DNA from: DATEMK01 sp035275625
GTDB lineage: Bacteria > Bacteroidota > Bacteroidia > AKYH767-A > OLB10
NCBI GenBank assembly: GCA_035275625.1
Contig: DATEMK010000553.1
Span: 1 to 11,052, forward strand
Length of the DNA: 11,052 nt
Direction: 5' to 3'
The position numbers and the translations under genes are program-made. The notes under the pieces were generated by a model that worked only from the letters and a program-made list of their open reading frames with translations, did no database searches and had not been told where the DNA came from. Shown here in pieces: positions 5,960-11,052 of the stretch (the first letter of the stretch is position 1; each line of letters starts with the position of its first letter).

Positions 5960-7276
5960 TCACACCGGCAGCGTCACCACAAATTCCGCTCCTTCGCCTT
6001 CTTTGCTGTTTAAGGTAATATCTCCTCCGTGAGCTTTAACGATATCATAGCTCAGGCTCAAACCCAAACCTGTTCCCTGCCCGGTGGGTTTGGTAGTAAA
6101 AAAAGGAAGAAATATTTTTTCTTTGATGGCTTCGGGAATACCGGTGCCGTTATCTTTTATTGAAATAGTGATGGAGTTATTGAGTGATTGAGTTGCTAAG
6201 CAAACACAGGGAGCATATATATTCTCCGAATTGTCACCTGCCGGTTTCAGGCTTTTTTCTTTTACAGCATAGAAAGCATTATTGAAAAGGTTAATGAGCA
6301 CCCGGCTGATGTCCTGCGGTATTACATTTGCCTTAGGCAAGTCAGTCGCTAAATTTTTTTCAATAGTGCAATTGAATTCAGCATTATTCGCCCTCATTCC
6401 GTGAAAAGCAAGGTTAAAATACTCGTTGCACAATGCATTGAGATCAACAGGCTGTTTCTCTCCTGAACTTTTGCGGCTGTGCTCCAGCATGTTTTTTACA
6501 ATGGAATCCGCCCGCTTGCCGTGATGGTGAATTTTTTCAAGATTCACTTCCAGCTCACCCATAATTTCATTTCGCTCTTCATCTGTTTTTGCTTCCTTAA
6601 TTTCTTTGATCAGGTCATTCGAAAAATGAGAAAAATTATTTACAAAATTCAGCGGGTTCTGTATTTCATGCGCAATGCCTGCCGTAAGCTGTCCGAGGGA
6701 AGCCAGCTTTTCACTTTGTATGAGCTGTTGTTGTGATTTTTTCAGATCCGTCATGGCTTGTTCCAGTTGCGTGTTTTTTTCTTCCAGTTCTTTGGTACGC
6801 AGTTTTACAAGCTCCTTCAGGCTCTCTTCTTTATTCTTAAATTCACTGATCAGCAATTCATTTTGATTGCGAAGCCGCTGGTTTAAAGCAGAAATAATGT
6901 CTTTTGTCATGGCCGGAAATGTCTGCAACACTTCATAAAAATCATTCCGGCTGATGCTTCCTAAAACAGCAGGACTCAAAGCTGTCACCGACATGGACCG
7001 CGGTTCGCTGTCGAGCAAAGATTGCTCTCCGAAAAAACCACCGCTTTCCAGGCGTGCCACTTCATGTTCACCGTCATGCACCTTTAAATCCCCTGAAAAA
7101 ATAAGGTACATCATGTTACCGATATCCCCTTTTCGGATAATATTTTCACCGGCTTCAAAGGAATTTAAAGCCGTTTTCTCCGCAAGCTGGTTAAGTATGG
7201 AACTATCAGCCTTACTGAATATAGAAACTTTTGAAAGGAAGTTTACCAGCTTTTCTTTACCAGGATGGTTCTTCAT
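5960..7276 (-). CDS. Soluble sensor histidine kinase with N-terminal cyclic-nucleotide-binding domain
   Basis: A 438-residue cytoplasmic kinase without transmembrane segments. Residues 15-135 form a cNMP-binding (CRP/Crp-Fnr type) domain; the phosphate-binding cassette GGFFGEQSLLDSEPRSMSV keeps Glu84 and Arg93, the residues that contact the ribose and phosphate in cAMP-binding relatives. Residues about 136-190 are a charged coiled-coil linker. The dimerisation/phosphoacceptor region has the H-box LTAGIAHEIQNPLNF with His203. The ATPase domain shows the N-box (Asn329, Asn333 in NLFNNAFYAV), the G1 box DNGTGIP (375-381), the F-box PFFTTKP and the G2 box GTGLGLS (401-407). There is no receiver domain and no adjacent response regulator, so the partner is elsewhere. 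I chose the ATG at 7276 because the only upstream extension, by 12 residues, would need a TTG codon at 7312 and precedes the conserved domain. A run of nine T follows the stop without a convincing stem. Confidence 0.92.
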   Translation of the reverse strand: MKNHPGKEKLVNFLSKVSIFSKADSSILNQLAEKTALNSFEAGENIIRKGDIGNMMYLIFSGDLKVHDGEHEVARLESGGFFGEQSLLDSEPRSMSVTALSPAVLGSISRNDFYEVLQTFPAMTKDIISALNQRLRNQNELLISEFKNKEESLKELVKLRTKELEEKNTQLEQAMTDLKKSQQQLIQSEKLASLGQLTAGIAHEIQNPLNFVNNFSHFSNDLIKEIKEAKTDEERNEIMGELEVNLEKIHHHGKRADSIVKNMLEHSRKSSGEKQPVDLNALCNEYFNLAFHGMRANNAEFNCTIEKNLATDLPKANVIPQDISRVLINLFNNAFYAVKEKSLKPAGDNSENIYAPCVCLATQSLNNSITISIKDNGTGIPEAIKEKIFLPFFTTKPTGQGTGLGLSLSYDIVKAHGGDITLNSKEGEGAEFVVTLPV

Positions 7277-7351
7277 GTGAATTTTTATCGGGAGTAAATA
7301 TAGCGGTTTCAAATTAAGAGTTTAGAAATGATTGTATTTTTTTATAAAGAT

Positions 7352-7382
7352 TTTGTGCATTAAAAAAAATCATGTAGGTTTG
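7352..7382 (+). promoter_or_regulatory. Bacteroidota-type promoter for the HD-domain gene
   Basis: TTTG at 7352-7355, a 19-base spacer, then TAGGTTTG at 7375-7382 match the primary sigma consensus TTTG-N19-TAnnTTTG exactly. Transcription would start near 7389, giving a leader of about 105 bases to the ATG at 7495. The 10-base word GGTTTGGGAA overlaps the -7 box (7377-7386) and recurs at 7414-7423, a possible pair of regulator half-sites. Confidence 0.6.
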
Positions 7383-7494
7383 GGAACTTATGCTTAAAAA
7401 GAAGAAGGTTGTTGGTTTGGGAAACAGGAAGAATCTGTGAAACAAAATAATGCCCCTGCATCTCAAACTTAAACCCGTCTCCAACTAAAAACCA

Positions 7495-8070
7495 ATGCAA
7501 TTCCGGGAAGCTGAAAAATATATTAAAGAGCTGTTGCAATCCGGCCTTCCGGGTTCGCTGTTCTATCATAATTATGACCATACTATTGAAGTGCTGAAAG
7601 CCGTCATTCAGATAGCGCACGAGGAAGAAATTGGCGATGAAGACCTGGTTCTCCTGAAAACTGCCGCCTTATTTCATGACAGCGGATTTATAAATGCGTA
7701 TCACGGGCACGAAGAAGAAGGCTGCCTCATTGCACGAAAACAGCTTCCGTTATTTGATTATTCAGACGAGCAGGTGGAAAAAATCTGCGCGTTGATAATG
7801 GCGACAAAAACACCGCAAAATCCGCAGACACATCTTGAAAAAATTTTATGTGATGCAGATCTATATTACCTCGGCACCGATTCATTCACTCAAACAGGGC
7901 AAAAACTTTTCAGGGAATGGCTCGAAAGAGGAAAAATTTATTCGGAAAAAGAATGGAACCAGGTGCAGATAAAATTTTTAGAATCGCACCGTTATTTTAC
8001 CAAATCGGCTATTGCAAACGCTGAAAAGAAAAAAGCGGAACACCTGCAAAAATTAAAGCAGCACACATAA
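7495..8070 (+). CDS. HD-domain metal-dependent phosphohydrolase, 191 aa
   Basis: A small cytoplasmic protein of the HD superfamily. Candidate metal ligands appear in the usual order: His25 and His29 in YHNYDHTIEV, the His61-Asp62 doublet in ALFHDSGF, His70/His72 in YHGHEEEG, and Asp120/Asp122 in LCDADL. The C-terminal 60 residues are helical and rich in Lys and Glu. The HNxxH-x3-V arrangement resembles the entry motif of class I cyclic-nucleotide phosphodiesterases, but this sub-motif also occurs in other HD proteins, so the substrate is unknown. It is transcribed divergently from a kinase with a cNMP-binding domain, which makes a cyclic nucleotide a reasonable candidate substrate (inference). 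Its promoter is at 7352-7382. The ATG at 7495 is the first in frame and directly precedes the conserved N-terminal helix; no Shine-Dalgarno sequence is visible. Confidence 0.88.
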   Translation: MQFREAEKYIKELLQSGLPGSLFYHNYDHTIEVLKAVIQIAHEEEIGDEDLVLLKTAALFHDSGFINAYHGHEEEGCLIARKQLPLFDYSDEQVEKICALIMATKTPQNPQTHLEKILCDADLYYLGTDSFTQTGQKLFREWLERGKIYSEKEWNQVQIKFLESHRYFTKSAIANAEKKKAEHLQKLKQHT

Positions 8071-8101
8071 CCATTGCTGATTCTTTTGCGTAGGGCTAAC
8101 C

Positions 8102-8140
8102 ATCATAACGTATTTCCGGAAAATACGTAATTAGTATGAT
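8102..8140. repeat. Compound palindrome in the gap before the large secreted gene
   Basis: An inner inverted repeat ACGTATTT (8108-8115) / AAATACGT (8121-8128) encloses CCGGA and contains the exact palindrome TTTCCGGAAA. An outer pair ATCATA (8102-8107) / TATGAT (8135-8140) frames it with a 6-base offset on the right. A partial copy of the inner right half, CCGGGAAATAC, recurs at about 8144-8154. There is no T-run on either side, so a protein-binding site is more likely than a terminator, though a hairpin ending the HD gene transcript is possible. Confidence 0.6.
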
Positions 8141-8261
8141 TCTCCGGGAAATACCTCAGGATTTCGGAATTTTACATAGATTTGATAAAAGGGAAAAAAG
8201 CGGGAAAAATCCCCTGTTAATAAAATCAGGTTGACCATAAACAGGAATTGAAAATTTTGCT

Positions 8262-8269
8262 TAAATTTG
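8262..8269 (+). promoter_or_regulatory. Possible -7 box for the large secreted protein gene
   Basis: TAAATTTG matches TAnnTTTG exactly and would start transcription about 33 bases before the ATG at 8309. No TTTG is present at 19-21 bases upstream. A second exact box, TAGATTTG at 8177-8184, is an alternative with a longer leader; it also lacks a -33 element. Confidence 0.35.
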
Positions 8270-8308
8270 ATGTGAATAATTTTACTGTAAACCAATAATC
8301 AGCAGTAA

Positions 8309-11052
8309 ATGAAGAACCATTTACTAAAATTTAAATTTTATTTTTTGATGCTCAGCTTTTCTTTGCTGAGTTATTCATCCTTTTCCCAATTAACACTGGA
8401 AGAATGGAATTTTCCGAATAACCCAGATAATGCCATAGTGGACGTCAGCATTCCGGTCAATGCTGCGCAAACAATTATTACTCTTGGTGGAACAGGCGCA
8501 ATCAGCTATGGAGTAAATACCGGTGCAACCACATGGTGTGCATGGTGTACAAACTGGAATGCAGGGATGGGCGTAAAATGGTGGGAAATCCAGGTTAATA
8601 CAACAGGGTATTTCAATCTTGAAATATCATCCAAACAAAGAAGTTCAAATACGGGCCCGCGCGATTTTGCTTTGCAATATAAAATTGGCGCTGCCGGACC
8701 ATGGACGCCTGTTCCCGGTGCACCGGCAATTATCGTTGCTGATAATTTCACCAGCGGTGTGCTTACAAACATTGTTTTGCCCGTGGCGTGTGAAAATCAA
8801 CCTTCCGTTTATTTCCGCTGGATGATGACTACCAATACGTCTGTTGCTCTCGGAACAGTTGCTTCCGGTGGGTCATCGAGGATAGACGATATAAATATTT
8901 CAGCTAACAATTCAATTGACCATTACAGGTCAATTGCTACAGGCAACTGGAACAATCCTGCTATATGGGAAGTTTCGCCCACCGCAACGTGGCCCGGTGT
9001 TGTGGCAACAATTCCGCCCTCTAAATATTCAAAAACCATAACTATTCAAAGCCCTCATACAGTAACTCTTACAGCGAGCGCCACGATGGATGAACTGACC
9101 ATTCAGAATGGCGGCATACTCGATTACAGCGCAGGCACGCAAACTATTAATGACGGCACGGGAGTAGATATGCAGGTAGACGGAAGTTTTGTTGACCGAA
9201 GCCCTAACAGCACTTTATGGACAGGCGCTGCTCCGAGATGGGCGCTTGGCGCCAATGGAACCTACATTAAAAGCGGGGCTACACTGGCAAGCACCTGGCA
9301 GAGCAATTACAATGGCGGCATCAGCACTATACCTGCAACAGCTAACTGGGGTATAATAAAAAGTTCTGCCGCAAATCCGACATGTACCACTATTGGAATG
9401 TTTTATCCTAATTTAACCATTGCAAATGTGGCCGGAGGAAACTGGTCAACACCGGTAGGTTCTACCTTCACCGGAAGTGCAGGCGGCACAGCAACTATAA
9501 AAGGATTTTTTGACATTGGAGGAACAACCGGAATGGGGACAGTTGATTTTTTGTGTGATAATTTTAATGCGTCCTGCGTCCAGGTTTTAGGAAACATGTT
9601 TATCCGTGCAGGATGCAACCTCAGAAATTACGGAACCGGTTTTGAATTATATGCTGACCTCACTGTTGACGGCAGTTCCACTTATGATGCAAACGATGCG
9701 CGAAAGTTTAAGTTCAGCGGAGGAGCAACTCAGAATATTTCAGGGACAGGAACTTTAGCCAATTTCGGAATGTACCAGATGCAGGTAACAAAAACCGGGA
9801 ACGACATTAACCTGAACCGTCCTGTAAAAGTTAATTTTAATCTTGATCTGCAAAATGGCAGGATCAATTCAACCATGACTAACATCATGGTGATAGAAGA
9901 TAACGCCACTGCAACGAATACTTCCAATGCAAGCTTTGTAAGAGGGCCGGTAAGAAAATTAGGTGATGAGGCATTTGTATTTCCCATTGGAAAAAATAAT
10001 GACTACCAGGCATTGGGATATTCAGCAGGCCCTCCTGCTGGCGGTCCGTTTTGGACGGAAACTTTTCAGAACGGCTGTGCATCCGACTGCAATGCAAATT
10101 CTTATGTCGGACCAAATGGTGCATGGACTACAACTAATACCGGACCTAACGGAGGCGACCCGAACATTTGGTATGTGAGCGGAGCAGAATGCGGCAACGC
10201 CCCCGCTGCATGCGGTTCCGTATGTGGCGGCACGGATCCTTCCCTGCATTTAGGTTCCAATCAATCAGTGCTTGGCGATGCAGGCGCAGCATATCTTGCC
10301 GGGGGGCTGGGATTTTGGTTTCCCCAGACAAATGTAAGGGCAGAGTCTCCCTCCATAAACTGTACAGGATATTCTAATATTAATTTAGCGTTCAACTATA
10401 TCGAATGGGGATCTGGCGCAGTTGATGACGGATCCTTATGGTATTATGACGGAAGCACATGGTCATTGCTTCTTAATACGGCCAAAACCGCCTGTTGCGG
10501 TGGCGCCTGTAACGGTTCACGCCAGGGTATTTGGACCACCTATTCTGCCCTTTTACCCGCCAGCGCCAATAATAATCCCAATATTAAAATAGGATTTAAC
10601 TGGACAAATAACGATGACAATGTCGGGGAGGATCCTTCGTATGCAATAGATGACATTGTGCTTTCTGTTGCTTCTAATACCGAACAGTTTACTGCTGAAT
10701 ATTTTTATACTAATCCACAGGTACCTTACGGAAATAGTTTGCTGCCTAATTTAGCAACCATCAGCAATTGTGAATACTGGATTCTTACGCGTGATATCGG
10801 AACTTCAAACCGTTTTGTTACGCTGAATTTTGACGCTAACAGTTGCGGTTATCAAAATACTCCCGCTAACCTGCTTGTCGCAAATCATAATACGGGAAAC
10901 TGGTATGACCGCGGAAATGGCGGTTTCACGGTGTCAAGTGTAACAACGCTTGCAGCGCAAAGTGTTTACGGACCTTTCACTTTGGGATCTGTTGTGCCGT
11001 TGCCCATTGAGCTTGTAAAATTTGATGCAAAATACAATGGCAAAACAGTTGA
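8309..11052 (+). CDS. Large secreted multidomain protein, probable T9SS cargo (C-terminus outside window)
   Basis: From the ATG at 8309 the frame is open to the last base, giving 914 residues of a larger protein. Residues 1-26 are a signal peptide (MKNHLLKFK, hydrophobic core YFLMLSFSLL, likely cleavage SFS-Q). Residues about 28-200 form a beta-sandwich module (VNTTGYFNLEISSKQRSS, then GSSRIDDINISA) known from memory in Bacteroidota surface proteins. Near 210-270 the text TGNWNNPAIWE to TITIQSPHTVTL resembles the opening of beta-helix/G8-like repeats, which appear to continue to about 540. FVRGPVRKLGDEAFVFPIGK (about 541-560) is a recurrent motif of such proteins. A cysteine-rich stretch lies at about 580-650, and a MAM/jelly-roll-like domain at about 677-787 (SPSINCTGYSNINLAFNYIE to YAIDDIVLS). 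The end, VVPLPIELVKFDAKYNGKTV, is the linker that normally precedes a fibronectin-like segment and T9SS sorting domain, predicted just beyond the window. No enzyme active site is recognised. Confidence 0.88.
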   Translation, partial: MKNHLLKFKFYFLMLSFSLLSYSSFSQLTLEEWNFPNNPDNAIVDVSIPVNAAQTIITLGGTGAISYGVNTGATTWCAWCTNWNAGMGVKWWEIQVNTTGYFNLEISSKQRSSNTGPRDFALQYKIGAAGPWTPVPGAPAIIVADNFTSGVLTNIVLPVACENQPSVYFRWMMTTNTSVALGTVASGGSSRIDDINISANNSIDHYRSIATGNWNNPAIWEVSPTATWPGVVATIPPSKYSKTITIQSPHTVTLTASATMDELTIQNGGILDYSAGTQTINDGTGVDMQVDGSFVDRSPNSTLWTGAAPRWALGANGTYIKSGATLASTWQSNYNGGISTIPATANWGIIKSSAANPTCTTIGMFYPNLTIANVAGGNWSTPVGSTFTGSAGGTATIKGFFDIGGTTGMGTVDFLCDNFNASCVQVLGNMFIRAGCNLRNYGTGFELYADLTVDGSSTYDANDARKFKFSGGATQNISGTGTLANFGMYQMQVTKTGNDINLNRPVKVNFNLDLQNGRINSTMTNIMVIEDNATATNTSNASFVRGPVRKLGDEAFVFPIGKNNDYQALGYSAGPPAGGPFWTETFQNGCASDCNANSYVGPNGAWTTTNTGPNGGDPNIWYVSGAECGNAPAACGSVCGGTDPSLHLGSNQSVLGDAGAAYLAGGLGFWFPQTNVRAESPSINCTGYSNINLAFNYIEWGSGAVDDGSLWYYDGSTWSLLLNTAKTACCGGACNGSRQGIWTTYSALLPASANNNPNIKIGFNWTNNDDNVGEDPSYAIDDIVLSVASNTEQFTAEYFYTNPQVPYGNSLLPNLATISNCEYWILTRDIGTSNRFVTLNFDANSCGYQNTPANLLVANHNTGNWYDRGNGGFTVSSVTTLAAQSVYGPFTLGSVVPLPIELVKFDAKYNGKTV

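Noticed and set aside
7277..7312. Twelve-residue N-terminal extension of the histidine kinase
   Set aside because: It would need a TTG start, while an ATG at 7276 lies just before the conserved cNMP-binding domain.
7360..7620. Minus-strand open frame across the divergent promoter region
   Set aside because: It overlaps the HD gene start in antisense and covers the best promoter of the window; the peptide has no domain features.
8506..10377. Several short open frames on both strands
   Set aside because: All fall inside the continuous 914-codon frame from 8309, which has a signal peptide and consistent domain structure; they are shadows.

Overview
The window looks like a piece of a Bacteroidota chromosome, probably a free-living or environmental lineage of the Cytophaga/Chitinophaga/Sphingobacteria kind. 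Three things point there. Two complete secreted proteins end in type IX secretion system (T9SS) sorting domains, one type B (CHU_C) and one type A, and a third, cut by the window edge, has the same style. At least one intergenic region carries the Bacteroidota promoter pattern TTTG-N19-TAnnTTTG. Start codons generally lack a Shine-Dalgarno sequence. No tRNA, rRNA or CRISPR array was seen.

Layout. 1-340 (-): N-terminal 113 residues of an MBL-fold hydrolase of the persulfide dioxygenase/CstB-like type. 341-680: intergenic. 681-2051 (+): secreted PKD-domain protein with a type B T9SS signal. 2052-2190: convergent gap with a short tandem repeat, a palindrome and a strong terminator for the next gene. 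2191-3183 (-): 330-residue protein of an uncharacterised Bacteroidota family, helical with a C-terminal beta domain. 3184-3829: a 646-base gap dominated by a 21-bp tandem array of about 15 units. 3830-5176 (+): secreted protein with seven propeller-like repeats and a type A T9SS signal. 5241-5904: an IS200/REP-type element, a TnpA-like HUH transposase bracketed by two and three copies of a palindromic repeat in opposite orientation, spaced 50-51 bp. 5960-7276 (-): soluble sensor histidine kinase with an N-terminal cyclic-nucleotide-binding domain. 7495-8070 (+): HD-domain phosphohydrolase, divergent from the kinase and behind the best promoter in the window. 8071-8308: gap with a compound palindrome. 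8309 to the window end (+): a 914-codon open frame for a very large secreted multidomain protein whose C-terminus lies outside.

How the genes may work together. The secreted proteins would be exported by Sec and then T9SS, to the cell surface or medium; no T9SS machinery gene is present here. The kinase and the HD protein are the only pair whose biochemistry suggests a link: one appears able to bind a cyclic nucleotide and the other carries a metal-dependent phosphohydrolase site with a phosphodiesterase-like YHNxxH motif. That link is inference. The remaining genes look like unrelated neighbours. The most unusual DNA-level structures are the 21-bp array, the symmetric repeat arrangement around the transposase, and the compound palindrome upstream of the large secreted gene.
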